Shown: positions 35,713-44,910, counted from the first letter of the stretch. The stretch: 64,000 nucleotides of DNA from Paraburkholderia xenovorans LB400 (GCF_000013645.1 NC_007951.1:3844001-3908000), one strand, 5' to 3'. Made by a program: numbers and translations. Notes: a model not told the origin generated them from the letters alone.

Positions 35713-36864
35713 TCAAGCGACCTTCGCCACGGGCGTTCCGCTCGACACGTTCAACGGCATCACCCGCAGGCCGCGGGCAAGATGGCTCTGCAAAATGCGA
35801 TACGTCGACAGTTCGAATGCTCCCGCAACACTCGACGCATGCAACCCGGCAGCCTCAGCGAGCGACGCCGCATGGCCCACGTAGCGCCAGCGGTCGACGA
35901 CATGAAACGCGCGGGCCTGCGAGGCCTCCTCGCGCTCCTCGAATACGATCGGCCCCTCGAACGGCCAGGGCGCGTCCGCCGGATCGCTCTTCGCGACACG
36001 CGGCACCCGGTTGTGGCCGGGGCGCAGCGCCGCGATCCACTGTGCCTCCGCGAGCATCGCGCCCAATTCGCCGCCGGTGGCCCGCCACTCGACGCGCCGC
36101 ACCTGTTGCGCAAGCCGGATATCTTTGGCCGAGCGCCGCTCGCCGGTCAGATGTGAACGCAGTCGCTGACGCACGCGCACGCTTCGCCCGACATACAGAG
36201 GCAAGTCCTGCTCTCCATAGAACGCATACACGCCACAGCCCGCGGGCGCGGTGTCGAGCAGATCTTCCGTGATGTCACCGGCAAGCCGGTACCGCCGCGT
36301 GGTGCGCTCGATCTGCGCGCGCAGGACGTCGAGCGGCACGAGGCCGTGTAGACGCTGCCAGAACTGCCAGATCAGGTCGGCGTCGGCGAGCGCGCGGTGA
36401 CGATCGGACGGCACGAGCGTATGACGTTCGACCAAAGCGTCGAGACCGTGGCGTTTTTCCGCCGGGAACAGCGCGCGCGACAAACGCACCGTGCACAACA
36501 CGTCGGGATCGAACGCCAGTCCCGCCCGGCGAAACTCGCCGCGCAGAAAGCCGCGATCGAAACTGGCGTTATGCGCCACGAACAGTTTGCCGTTCAGACG
36601 CTCGAAAAGAGCGGGGGCGATGGCCTCGAAAGTCGGCGCGCCCCGCACCATCGCATTCGTGATACCGGTGAGTTGCTGGATGAAGGAGGGAATGGGCTGC
36701 TGAGGGTCGACCAGACTGCTCCAGCGCGACACGCCGGCCGGTCCGACTTCGACCACCCCGACCTCGGTGATGCGATGCTCGGCAGTCGAGCCGCCGGTCG
36801 TTTCAAGGTCGACGAAAACAATCGGACCATCCAGGGCCGGTTCGGACAAAAACTGTTCAGACAT
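35713..36864 (-). CDS. DnaQ-like 3'-5' exonuclease fused to a GIY-YIG (Cho/UvrC-like) nuclease
   Basis: A 383-residue two-domain nuclease. The N-terminal DEDDh exonuclease shows FVDLETTG, AHNASFDRGFL and HRALADADL. Near residues 215-290 a GIY-YIG domain follows (GCGVYAFYGEQDLPLYVGRS), as in the first half of UvrC and in Cho. Such fusions are thought to act in DNA repair. The ATG at 36864 is chosen over one 36 bases upstream because the conserved domain begins soon after. It lies 1.8 kb from the UvrA2 gene on the other strand. Confidence 0.9.
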   Translation of the reverse strand: MSEQFLSEPALDGPIVFVDLETTGGSTAEHRITEVGVVEVGPAGVSRWSSLVDPQQPIPSFIQQLTGITNAMVRGAPTFEAIAPALFERLNGKLFVAHNASFDRGFLRGEFRRAGLAFDPDVLCTVRLSRALFPAEKRHGLDALVERHTLVPSDRHRALADADLIWQFWQRLHGLVPLDVLRAQIERTTRRYRLAGDITEDLLDTAPAGCGVYAFYGEQDLPLYVGRSVRVRQRLRSHLTGERRSAKDIRLAQQVRRVEWRATGGELGAMLAEAQWIAALRPGHNRVPRVAKSDPADAPWPFEGPIVFEEREEASQARAFHVVDRWRYVGHAASLAEAAGLHASSVAGAFELSTYRILQSHLARGLRVMPLNVSSGTPVAKVA

Positions 36865-37137
36865 GGAAAAGAATACTTTGGACGCGTGGCTTTGCGGCAA
36901 GTATGCACCAGTTGCCCGTGGTGCACTCGAACAGCCTGCATTACGGCAGCCTCACCAGGGCGCAACAGCCCCGTTTTCGCGCGGGCAAACGGCATGCTTA
37001 AAACCACGAATCGTTATGTTTCGCCGCGGCCGGCGACATCTCAAGGCTGCATGGTTTTAGCGAATGTTTGCATCCATTCAAATCATTCCGAACCAGATAG
37101 TTAAATCAATTTTCCGCAGTCGAATAACAACTGGCAT
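36865..37137. other. Intergenic region upstream of the exonuclease gene
   Basis: About 270 bases between the nuclease start and the csp terminator. No gene or clear RNA structure is seen; it holds the promoter of the nuclease gene. Confidence 0.45.
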
Positions 37138-37167
37138 AAAAAAGCCCTCGCGTTTTGCGAAGGCTTT
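37138..37167 (-). terminator. Terminator of the cold shock gene
   Basis: AAAGCC-TCGC stem pairing with GCGA-GGCTTT, one mismatch; the A run on the plus strand gives a U tail on the minus transcript. Confidence 0.8.
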
Positions 37168-37214
37168 CGCGCGTTCCGCTGCCCGGCCCAGCACATCGCA
37201 GCATCGACTGACTA

Positions 37215-37418
37215 TTACAGCGGCTGGATGTTTGCCGCCTGCTTGCCCTTCGGGCCCGCCTTGACGTCGAACGAGACGCGCTGGTTTTCCTTCAGCGATT
37301 TGAAGCCGTCGGCGCGAATCTCCGAAAAGTGCGCGAACAGATCTTCGCCGCCCGAATCCGATGTAATGAAGCCAAAGCCTTTAGCATCGTTGAACCATTT
37401 GACGATACCAGTTTCCAT
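37215..37418 (-). CDS. Cold shock protein, CspA family
   Basis: A 67-residue OB-fold RNA chaperone that melts secondary structure in mRNA. METGIVKWFNDAKGFGFI contains RNP1 (KGFGFI) and DLFAHFS is RNP2. The start at 37418 gives the exact family length; an upstream in-frame start would add 20 residues outside the fold. About 400 bases without genes lie upstream, room for the long 5' leader that csp genes often have. Confidence 0.96.
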   Translation of the reverse strand: METGIVKWFNDAKGFGFITSDSGGEDLFAHFSEIRADGFKSLKENQRVSFDVKAGPKGKQAANIQPL

Positions 37419-37816
37419 TTTTCCAGTTTCCCTCAATGAATTATCAAAATCGGGCATTGCCCTCGAACCGGATATCACCAGTCTACGCAGCGGGATCTGC
37501 GAGGTGACATCTGGAATTGCCGTTATACGGGGAACGAAGAAATGGCGTCAAGTGAATTCTGGATATGCGTTTAGCGCGTGAACCGATATAGCCGCTAAAG
37601 GATTCTCAATGCATTATTCAGCGTCAGCCGAATAAGCAGCAAGTCAATATTACTTCCCTATTTGCGAAATAATGCGAGCGAGCGGGAAAAATTTCAGCAG
37701 ATTGCGGAGAATGTAACAAAAGATGTTTTCAGTAAGTGTTTGTCCGACTTGCTGCATCGCATCCATGCCGCGATGATTGGAATCAGTAGTTGGTAGTAAC
37801 GCTTCAGGAGATTGCC
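37419..37816. other. Divergent intergenic region between csp and the 82-residue gene
   Basis: About 400 bases, AT-richer than the genes. It holds the promoters of both genes and probably the csp leader. No further gene is seen. Confidence 0.45.
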
Positions 37817-38065
37817 ATGCTGTTCAATGAAATCCGCCGTCTCGTCGCCTGGCTGACTCACCCGCGTACTGATACGGCTTCCGCCCCACCCGCGGCGCCC
37901 GCCGAAACGCCCTCCGCATTCGAATTCGATCCCATGTGGCATGGGGATCACTGGCAGAACCTGCTGTCGTGTCCGATGGACGCGCGCCGCTACGTGATGG
38001 AAGACTGGAGCGTCTCCGTCACGGAGAACTGGAACGAAGCGGACGGTGCGGCACCCGCGCACTGA
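37817..38065 (+). CDS. Hypothetical small protein (82 residues)
   Basis: Begins MLFNEIRRLVAWLTHP, a short amphipathic helix, then a Pro/Ala-rich linker and a C-terminal part FDPMWHGDHWQNLLSCPMDARRYV rich in Trp and His. The ATG at 37817 has CAGGAG seven bases upstream. No family is recognised. A minus-strand terminator structure lies just downstream. Confidence 0.62.
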   Translation: MLFNEIRRLVAWLTHPRTDTASAPPAAPAETPSAFEFDPMWHGDHWQNLLSCPMDARRYVMEDWSVSVTENWNEADGAAPAH

Positions 38066-38095
38066 CCGTATTCGCCAATTACCGGCCGGCAGACG

Positions 38096-38180
38096 AAAAA
38101 AAAGCGCGACCGGAAAGTCGCGCCGACAAAGGTTTGGAGATCTTTTCCGTCAACGAAAAAGTCTGCTTCGGAAAGCAGAA
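38096..38180 (-). ncRNA. Candidate small RNA upstream of the porin gene
   Basis: On the minus strand a -10-like TATACT (38191-38186) is followed by a TCTGCTT-TCCG-AAGCAGA hairpin, a linker, and a GCGCGAC-TTTCCG-GTCGCGC hairpin ending in eight Ts. This terminator points away from any minus-strand gene, so a short transcript of about 85 bases fits best. The -35 box is weak. It could instead belong to an antisense transcript from the porin leader. Confidence 0.45.
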
Positions 38181-38191
38181 CTTTCAGTATA

Positions 38192-38593
38192 GCGGCTCTG
38201 CTCATTTCGATTATTCACACAAATAACAATCATCTATTGCAGTAACAACAACAATCCTCTATTACGTTTTATTGCGTTGTTTTTTTGCATCGATTAGTGT
38301 CGCAAATCAGCAACGCAAGATCACCACTGCACCTTTCCAATCTCCGCAAAACTGCCGAAAGCCTTTGTTTATAGGGCTTAAGCGGCATTCGCATATCGTT
38401 TCCGAACGCGTAATACTTTATTGCGGAAATCGGAACCTCCACTTTGCGGAGTGTCTCTCTACACTCTGCCTAACCGGAAACCGGCGCGGTTTGTTCAGCG
38501 CGCTTCTCACTCGGATTACGCCTCTCGCAGCGCCCCGCGTGAAGGTCTCCTAAGCCTGGGTTTAATGCCCACTCTCGCTCTCGGAGTTACAAG
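38192..38593. other. Leader/promoter region of the porin gene
   Basis: About 400 bases of low GC content with many TTTATT and AACAACAA stretches, typical of a regulated porin leader. No -35/-10 pair stands out. No coding pattern. Confidence 0.45.
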
Positions 38594-39739
38594 ATGAAAA
38601 AGACACTCATGGTCGCGGCCCTTACGGGCGTTTTTGCAACGGCGGCACATGCCCAAAGCAGCGTCACGCTGTACGGCTTGATCGACGCCGGCATCACCTA
38701 TACGAACAACCAGCACGGTCATAGCAACTGGCAGGAAACGAGCGGCTCGGTGAACGGCAGCCGCTGGGGCCTGCGCGGTTCTGAAGATCTGGGCGGCGGA
38801 CTGAAGGCCATCTTCACGTTGGAAAACGGCTTCGGCATCAATGACGGCACGCTCAAGCAAGGCGGCCGCGAATTCGGCCGTCAAGCCTTCGTGGGCCTGA
38901 CGAGCGACCAGTTCGGCGCCGTCACCCTTGGCCGTCAATACGACAGCATGGTCGACTATGTCGGCCCGCTGGCCCTGACCGGCACGCAATACGGCGGCAC
39001 GCAGTTCGCGCACCCGTTCGACAATGACAACCTGAACAACTCGTTCCGCGTCAACAACTCGGTCAAGTACCAGAGCGTGAACTACGGCGGCTTCAAGTTC
39101 GGTGCGTTGTATGGCTTCTCGAACCAGGCCGACGGCTTCGCGAACAACCGCGCATACAGCGCGGGCGCGTCGTACAACTGGGGCGGCCTGAACCTCGCCG
39201 CCGCTTACCTGCAACTGAACAGCAACGGCGCGAGCGGCGCGGCGGCGGCGTTCAATTCGGGCGGCGCGGTGTCGAGCGACAACACGTTCTTTGCCGGCCG
39301 TCAGCAAACGTGGGGCGCCGGTGCAAACTACGCGTTCGGCCCGGCAACGGTTGGCCTCGTGTACTCGCAAACGAACCTGTCGAGCCTGGCCGGTATCGGC
39401 GCGGGTGCATCCGGTCAAACCGGCGGTATCGGCTTCGCCAACAACAGCGCTCACTTCCAGAACTTCGAAGCGAACGCCCGCTATGCGCTCACGCCGGCGG
39501 TCAGCATTGCCGGTTCGTACACCTACACCCGTGCAAGCCTGGCTGGCACGCGTCCGCACTGGAACCAGTTCAACCTGCAAACCGCATACGCGCTGTCCAA
39601 GCGTACCGATGTGTATCTGCAAGGCGAGTATCAGCAAGTCAACGACAACGCCGTCGTGGATGCCGATATCAACGGTCTGGCCGCTTCGGGCAACAACAAG
39701 CAGGTCGCTGTGACCGCAGGTCTGCGTCACCGCTTCTAA
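38594..39739 (+). CDS. Gram-negative porin (Burkholderia OmpC/Opc type)
   Basis: A 381-residue outer membrane beta-barrel that lets small solutes pass. The signal peptide MKKTLMVAALTGVFATAAHA is followed by QSSVTLYGLIDAGITYTNN, the standard N-terminus of Burkholderia porins, and the protein ends in a C-terminal phenylalanine (GLRHRF), the BAM recognition signal. SRWGLRGSEDLGGGLKAIFTLE is the conserved early barrel segment. It is a single gene with a strong terminator. Confidence 0.95.
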   Translation: MKKTLMVAALTGVFATAAHAQSSVTLYGLIDAGITYTNNQHGHSNWQETSGSVNGSRWGLRGSEDLGGGLKAIFTLENGFGINDGTLKQGGREFGRQAFVGLTSDQFGAVTLGRQYDSMVDYVGPLALTGTQYGGTQFAHPFDNDNLNNSFRVNNSVKYQSVNYGGFKFGALYGFSNQADGFANNRAYSAGASYNWGGLNLAAAYLQLNSNGASGAAAAFNSGGAVSSDNTFFAGRQQTWGAGANYAFGPATVGLVYSQTNLSSLAGIGAGASGQTGGIGFANNSAHFQNFEANARYALTPAVSIAGSYTYTRASLAGTRPHWNQFNLQTAYALSKRTDVYLQGEYQQVNDNAVVDADINGLAASGNNKQVAVTAGLRHRF

Positions 39740-39764
39740 AGCTGCCTGACGTAACCGCAGTCTC

Positions 39765-39792
39765 GAAGGCGCCGTTCGCGGCGCCTTTTTTT
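39765..39792 (+). terminator. Terminator after the porin gene
   Basis: AAGGCGCC / GGCGCCTT stem with a 6-base loop and a run of Ts. Confidence 0.92.
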
Positions 39793-39851
39793 ATGCCGCG
39801 TCGCCCGAGGTGTCGAGCAGGAACAGGATGGACTGCTTATTTGATGACGGC

Positions 39852-40421
39852 CTAACTGCCGGCTTCAGGCGACGGATATTTGACATCCAGTATGTCGATC
39901 GGCTGCGGGCCGGCGGGGGTGTACAACGTGACCGTATCGCCGATTTTCGCCTTGAGCAGCGCACGCGCAATCGGCGAAATCCAGCTCACGTGCGCGATAT
40001 CCAGATCGACCTCGTCGATGCCGACAATCGTCACGGTATGCACCTCGCCGTCTTCGGTCGCGTACTCGACGGTTGCGCCGAAGAAAACCTGATCGACGTT
40101 CTCCTGCTTGCTGCTGTCGACGATTTCAGCGAGATCGAGGCGTTTGGTGAGAAAGCGGATGCGCCGATCGATCTCGCGCAAGCGGCGCTTGCCGTAGATG
40201 TAATCGCCATTTTCAGAGCGATCGCCATTGGAAGCGGCCCACGACACCAGCCTGACCACTTCCGGCCGCTCCACGTCGATCAGATGCAGCAGTTCGTCGC
40301 GCATACGCCGGTAGCCGGCGGGCGTGATGTAGTTTTTCGTGCCAGCGGGAATGTCCGGCTGGGCGACGTCGAGGTCGTCGTCGTTCTCTTCGCTCGACTC
40401 TTTGACAAAGGCCTTGTTCAT
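39852..40421 (-). CDS. greB: Transcription elongation factor GreB
   Basis: A 189-residue factor that enters the secondary channel of RNA polymerase and triggers transcript cleavage in backtracked complexes. NYITPAGYRRMRDELLHL begins the coiled coil, with ASNGDRSENGDYIYGKRRLREIDRRIRFL at its tip and return helix (the GDRSENGDY acidic tip), and a C-terminal FKBP-like domain. An acidic N-terminal extension of about 25 residues makes it longer than the E. coli protein (158). Confidence 0.95.
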   Translation of the reverse strand: MNKAFVKESSEENDDDLDVAQPDIPAGTKNYITPAGYRRMRDELLHLIDVERPEVVRLVSWAASNGDRSENGDYIYGKRRLREIDRRIRFLTKRLDLAEIVDSSKQENVDQVFFGATVEYATEDGEVHTVTIVGIDEVDLDIAHVSWISPIARALLKAKIGDTVTLYTPAGPQPIDILDVKYPSPEAGS

Positions 40422-40522
40422 GATGATCCGGTAACTGCAGCAAGCGACTGCCTATCAAGGGTACACGATCACGACTATGGGACAAATCGCACCTACGCGC
40501 TTCCTTTTTTCAAAACCTTTGC

Positions 40523-40528
40523 TATAAT
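40523..40528 (+). promoter_or_regulatory. -10 box of the first tRNA-Arg gene
   Basis: A perfect TATAAT 13 bases before the tRNA; the -35 region is T-rich and weak. Confidence 0.6.
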
Positions 40529-40541
40529 CTCGTTTCTGCGT

Positions 40542-40618
40542 GCGGCTGTAGCTCAGTTGGATAGAGTACTTGGCTACGAACCAAGGGGTCGTGGGTTCGA
40601 ATCCTGCCAGCCGCACCA
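40542..40618 (+). tRNA. tRNA-Arg (anticodon ACG), copy 1
   Basis: 77 bases with encoded CCA. GCGGCTG pairs with CAGCCGC, the anticodon loop CTACGAA reads ACG (inosine at the wobble base), and GGTTCGAATCC forms the T arm. An identical copy follows 78 bases later. Confidence 0.97.
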
Positions 40619-40625
40619 CTTATTC

Positions 40626-40657
40626 GAGGGCCTCCTCCGGGGAGGCCCTCACGTTTT
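40626..40657 (+). terminator. Terminator after tRNA-Arg copy 1
   Basis: GAGGGCCTCC / GGAGGCCCTC stem followed by ACGTTTT. Confidence 0.75.
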
Positions 40658-40696
40658 GCCCCAGTTTCACTGCAGTGTGTATCACCCGTTTAGCGT

Positions 40697-40773
40697 GCGG
40701 CTGTAGCTCAGTTGGATAGAGTACTTGGCTACGAACCAAGGGGTCGTGGGTTCGAATCCTGCCAGCCGCACCA
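40697..40773 (+). tRNA. tRNA-Arg (anticodon ACG), copy 2
   Basis: Identical in all 77 bases to the first copy, including CCA. It has no clear promoter of its own between the terminator and its start, so it may depend on read-through. Confidence 0.97.
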
Positions 40774-40778
40774 CCTAT

Positions 40779-40812
40779 GAAGGGCCTTCCGATCGGAAGG
40801 CCCTTTGTTTTT
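40779..40812 (+). terminator. Terminator after tRNA-Arg copy 2
   Basis: AAGGGCCTTCC / GGAAGGCCCTT stem with a GATC loop and a T-rich tail. Confidence 0.9.
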
Positions 40813-40901
40813 ATCCCGTGCGTTTTTTGTGCCGCGCGTTTTTGTCCGGCCCTTCCTGCCTCACAGCACCTCGCCTGAAGGCCGGGCGCCGGCACAAACT
40901 G

Positions 40902-41408
40902 TCAACGTGGCGGCGACTGAATATCTCCGATCTGCCCGTCCGGGCTGGGAATATCTCCGAACGAATTTACCGCTGCCTGATCGCCGGCAATCTCCCGCTC
41001 GCCGATCGGTTGCGCCCGGTCGCCCGTCAGCGCCTGCGCTTCATGCAGCACGTCGTCCACGGTATCGCCAAAGCGGCTTTCGACGAACGCCCGCAGCAGC
41101 GCGACCCGCAAGGAATCGCCCCGCCCTTCCACGGTTCGGTGCCCGCCTTCGAACTCCGCGATGCAGTGCGCCGAACCCTGGTGAGTGCGCTCGCGCACTT
41201 CCAACCGCTGCGCGCGTTCCAGCACCGCTGCCGCGGCCTCCCATGACGTGGACGGCGTAAAACGGCCGTCCCACGGACGGCCACGGTCGTTGCCGCGAAT
41301 CGAGACAGTTTCGCCGCTATCGGTAAAGTGGATTTCGCGCACGAAGTCGTGCAGGCTGCGGGCGACCCAATAATCGAGCGCCAGTCCGGTAAGGTCAGCT
41401 ACATTCAC
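40902..41408 (-). CDS. DUF2591 (phage NinX-like) family protein
   Basis: A 168-residue protein with the pattern I know from DUF2591/NinX proteins: N-terminal VADLTGLALDYWVARS, then FTPSTSWEAAAAVLER, and DSLRVALLRAFVESRFGDTVDDV. NinX is a phage recombination-region protein of unknown function; related genes also occur singly in Burkholderia chromosomes. It lies next to the twin tRNA-Arg genes, a usual phage attachment place, but no integrase is present. Confidence 0.75.
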   Translation of the reverse strand: MNVADLTGLALDYWVARSLHDFVREIHFTDSGETVSIRGNDRGRPWDGRFTPSTSWEAAAAVLERAQRLEVRERTHQGSAHCIAEFEGGHRTVEGRGDSLRVALLRAFVESRFGDTVDDVLHEAQALTGDRAQPIGEREIAGDQAAVNSFGDIPSPDGQIGDIQSPPR

Positions 41409-41516
41409 AAGCGTTCTCCCTGAGTTTCAGTTGAGACTCGCGCGTAGCCGGTGCGTTCAGATTCGGACGAACAGATAAGAAACGCCCCGAGGCTGACTCA
41501 GGGCCGCCGCAGCCGA

Positions 41517-43874
41517 TCAGTAGTCCGCCCGCTCGCGGTCGATCCGCATCCCGCCCTCGTGACGGTGATGGCCTTCCTCGCTCGGCCGTTCGCGTGCAAT
41601 GCGCATGACGTCCGGGTTCGTGCGCACACGGCGCATCACGTTGGCCAGATGGACGCGGTCGCTGACCTGAATCACGAAGCGCAACACCGTGGATTCCTGC
41701 GACAGATCTTCGTCCATTGCAATGTGGACGATGTTGGCATCCGCCGACGTAATATCCGCCGCCACGCGCGCAAACACGCCCTTGGTGTTCTTGACCAGCA
41801 CCTTCACGGCGACGTCGAACAGACGCCCCGGTTGCGGCGCCCAGGCAACGTCGATCCAGCGGCCCGGATCGCGCCGGTGGATACGCTGCGCGACGCGGCA
41901 ATCCGTGGTGTGAATGGCCATGCCGAGGCCGATGCCGATATAGCCCATGATGTCGTCGCCCGGAATCGGACGGCAGCATGCGGACAGTTGCACCGACATG
42001 CCCTCCGTACCGGTGATGACCACCGGCGGCGCATGCGGCGCGTTGCTGTCGGAGCGCGAGCCGTCGTCGTCGGCGTCGCGGCCGCTCATCAGCACTTCGA
42101 TGCGCTTGGCCATGACCGCCGCGACACGCCGGCCAAGGCCGATGTCCGCGAAAATTTCCTGGCGGTTCTTGTTGCCCGTCCACTGCACGAGCTTTTCCCA
42201 CGCTTCCGGCGTGACGTCCGAGAGCGCCAGCCCATAACCCTTCAGCGCCTGATCGACCAGACGCTCACCAAGCTGAACGGACTCGTTCAGGCGCATGGTC
42301 TTCAGATAATGGCGGATCGCCGACCGCGCCTTGCCGGTGCGCACGAATCCGAGCCACGCTGGATTCGGCTTCGAATACGGCGCCGTGATGACTTCGACGA
42401 TATCGCCGCTCTTCAGCTCGGTGCGCAGCGGCAGCAGTTCATTGTTTATCTTCACCGCGACACACTGGTTGCCCAGGTCGCTGTGGATCGAATACGCGAA
42501 GTCGAGCGCCGTGGCGCCGCGCGGCAGCGCCATGATCTTCGACTTCGGCGTGAACACGTACACCGCGTCCGGGAACAGATCGATCTTGACGTGCTCGAGG
42601 AATTCGCTCGAATCGCCTGCTTCGCTCTGAATGTCGAGCAGCGACTTCAGCCATTGGTGCGCGCGCTTCTGCACGTCGTTCAGATCGGCGCCGCCGTTCT
42701 TGTACAGCCAGTGCGCGGCCACGCCCGCTTCGGCGATTTCGTGCATCTTGCGCGTGCGCACCTGAAACTCGATCGGCGCGCCGAACGGGCCGACCAGCGT
42801 GGTGTGCAGCGACTGGTAGCCGTTCACCTTCGGGATGGCGATGTAATCCTTGAACTTGCCCGGCACCGGCTTGTACAACGCATGCAGCGCGCCGATGCAG
42901 GTGTAGCACTCCAGCGCGCTTTCCACCACGACGCGAAAGCCATACACGTCGAGCACCTGCGAGAACGACAACTGCTTGTCGCGCATCTTCTTGTAGATGC
43001 TGAAGATGGTTTTTTCGCGGCCGGTGACTTCGGCGTCGAGCTTCGCGTCGGCAATCGCGCGCTGCACCGACTCGAGAATCTTGCCGACCACTTCGCGCCG
43101 GTTGCCGCGCGCCGCCTTGACGGCTTTTTCGAGCGTGGCGTACCGGTGCGGATTGAAGTTCGCGAAGCTCAGGTCCTGCAACTCGCGATACGTATTGTTC
43201 AGGCCCAGCCGGTGAGCGATCGGCGCATAGATATCCAGCGTTTCGCGCGCCACGCGGCGGCGTTTTTCGGCCGGCACGGCACCCAGCGTGCGCATGTTGT
43301 GCAGCCGGTCGGCGAGCTTCACCAGAATCACGCGGACGTCGCGCGCCATTGCGAGCAGCATCTTGCGGAAGTTTTCCGCCTGCGCTTCCTCGCGATTGCG
43401 AAACTCCATCTTGTCGAGCTTGGACAAGCCGTCGACCAGTTCCGCGACCTTCGCGCCGAAACGCTCGGCGAGTTCGGCCTTGGTCACGCCCTGGTCTTCC
43501 ATCACGTCATGCAGCAGCGCCGCCATGATCGACTGGGCGTCGAGATTCCAGCCGGCGCAGATTTCCGCGACGGCAACCGGATGCGTGATGTAAGGCTCGC
43601 CGCTCTGGCGGTACTGGCCGAGGTGGGCTTCGTCGCTGAAATGGAAGGCCGCCTTGACTTCCTTGATCTCTTCCGGCTGCAGATAGCCGGATAAGGCGGA
43701 GGTCAGCTTGGCAATGGAGACTACGTCATGCCGGCGCGGTTGCTCCGGCGTGGCGGTGGGGCCGAACAGATGGCGAAACGACTGTTCGAGGACCGCGTCG
43801 ATGTACTTGCGTGCAGACGAGGGCGAGTCGGCGTCGTGTTCCACTTCCGTGGCGGTGGGCGGGGTCGTGCTCAT
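41517..43874 (-). CDS. spoT: Bifunctional (p)ppGpp synthetase/hydrolase, RelA/SpoT family
   Basis: A 785-residue stringent response enzyme. Domain order: HD hydrolase (YITHPVAVAEI, ALLHDVMED), synthetase (GREKTIFSIYKKM, KFKDYIAIPKVNGYQSLHTT), TGS (VYVFTPKSKIMALPRGATALDFAYSIHSDLG) and C-terminal ACT. Both catalytic centres look intact, and the KFKD motif resembles the RxKD type of bifunctional enzymes. The gene follows rpoZ and gmk on the same strand, as in E. coli. Confidence 0.95.
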   Translation of the reverse strand: MSTTPPTATEVEHDADSPSSARKYIDAVLEQSFRHLFGPTATPEQPRRHDVVSIAKLTSALSGYLQPEEIKEVKAAFHFSDEAHLGQYRQSGEPYITHPVAVAEICAGWNLDAQSIMAALLHDVMEDQGVTKAELAERFGAKVAELVDGLSKLDKMEFRNREEAQAENFRKMLLAMARDVRVILVKLADRLHNMRTLGAVPAEKRRRVARETLDIYAPIAHRLGLNNTYRELQDLSFANFNPHRYATLEKAVKAARGNRREVVGKILESVQRAIADAKLDAEVTGREKTIFSIYKKMRDKQLSFSQVLDVYGFRVVVESALECYTCIGALHALYKPVPGKFKDYIAIPKVNGYQSLHTTLVGPFGAPIEFQVRTRKMHEIAEAGVAAHWLYKNGGADLNDVQKRAHQWLKSLLDIQSEAGDSSEFLEHVKIDLFPDAVYVFTPKSKIMALPRGATALDFAYSIHSDLGNQCVAVKINNELLPLRTELKSGDIVEVITAPYSKPNPAWLGFVRTGKARSAIRHYLKTMRLNESVQLGERLVDQALKGYGLALSDVTPEAWEKLVQWTGNKNRQEIFADIGLGRRVAAVMAKRIEVLMSGRDADDDGSRSDSNAPHAPPVVITGTEGMSVQLSACCRPIPGDDIMGYIGIGLGMAIHTTDCRVAQRIHRRDPGRWIDVAWAPQPGRLFDVAVKVLVKNTKGVFARVAADITSADANIVHIAMDEDLSQESTVLRFVIQVSDRVHLANVMRRVRTNPDVMRIARERPSEEGHHRHEGGMRIDRERADY

Positions 43875-43968
43875 GTTCGCCTCCGTATCGGTTAGGGTTG
43901 GACGCCGGTCTGCACGTTGATCAATTACAGGTGTGGCAAATGCGCAATCGAAAACGGAACAGTGCGCC

Positions 43969-44172
43969 TTAAACAGGCACCTTCTTCAGCATTTCGACGC
44001 CGACCTGACCGGCCGCGATCTCGCGCAGCGCGACGACCGTGGGCTTGTCGCGGCTTTCGATCTTCGGCGTGTGGCCTTGCGCGAGCTGACGCGCGCGATA
44101 GGTTGCGGCAAGCGCGAGTTCGAAACGGTTCGGGATCTGTTTGAGGCAGTCTTCGACGGTAATGCGGGCCAT
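43969..44172 (-). CDS. rpoZ: RNA polymerase omega subunit
   Basis: A 67-residue protein: [30 protein letters not shown] is the family signature. Omega helps fold the beta-prime subunit and forms part of a ppGpp site on RNA polymerase, which fits its place between gmk and spoT. Confidence 0.96.
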
Positions 44173-44232
44173 GTTGGGTTCCTTCTCAGTATGTTGCTTA
44201 TTCTACCTTATGTGCTCGATACACCGCCGCGC

Positions 44233-44910
44233 TTACGCGTGTGGCAGATGAATGCCGAGTTGCACGAAAAGCTGCGTGTGGCGCGCGTATTGCGAGGCGA
44301 AGCGCGAACGCGTCGCCGCCACCAGGCATTGCAGTTCGCTGAGCGCGCGATCGAAGTTCTCGTTGATCACCACGTACTCCGCTTCCGCCGCGTGCGCCAT
44401 CTCGCTGCCGGCCGCGAGCAGCCGGCGTGTGATCACGTTCGGCTCGTCCTGGCCGCGCTTCTTCAGACGCTCTTCGAGCGCTTCGAGCGACGGCGGCAAA
44501 ATGAAGATTTCGACCGCGTTGTGAAACTGCTTTTTCACCTGCTGCGCACCCTGCCAGTCGATTTCGAGCAGCACGTCATGGCCGCTTTTCATCTGGTCCT
44601 CGATCCACACGCGCGAGGTGCCGTAGTAGTTGCCGTGCACTTCCGCGCTTTCCAGAAACTCGCCGGCATCGTGACGCTTCATGAAATCGTCGACGGTGGT
44701 GAAGTGGTAGTGCTCGCCGTCCAGCTCCTTCGGACGCGGCGGGCGCGTCGTGTACGAAATCGACAGACGGATCGCGTCGTCGCCGGCGAGCAGCGCGTTC
44801 ACGAGCGTCGACTTGCCCGCGCCCGAAGGCGCGACGACCATGAACAGGTTGCCGGGGTAAGCACCGGCGTACGGATTGCGCGGCGTTTCGCGTGTGTGGT
44901 GGTCGGTCAT
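44233..44910 (-). CDS. gmk: Guanylate kinase
   Basis: A 225-residue cytosolic enzyme making GDP from GMP and ATP. The P-loop VAPSGAGKSTL lies near residues 26-36; SYTTRPPRPKELDGEHYHF binds GMP; LEIDWQGAQQVK follows. It lies between yicC and rpoZ and links GTP supply to the ppGpp enzyme encoded downstream. The C-terminus is slightly longer than in E. coli (207). Confidence 0.96.
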   Translation of the reverse strand: MTDHHTRETPRNPYAGAYPGNLFMVVAPSGAGKSTLVNALLAGDDAIRLSISYTTRPPRPKELDGEHYHFTTVDDFMKRHDAGEFLESAEVHGNYYGTSRVWIEDQMKSGHDVLLEIDWQGAQQVKKQFHNAVEIFILPPSLEALEERLKKRGQDEPNVITRRLLAAGSEMAHAAEAEYVVINENFDRALSELQCLVAATRSRFASQYARHTQLFVQLGIHLPHA

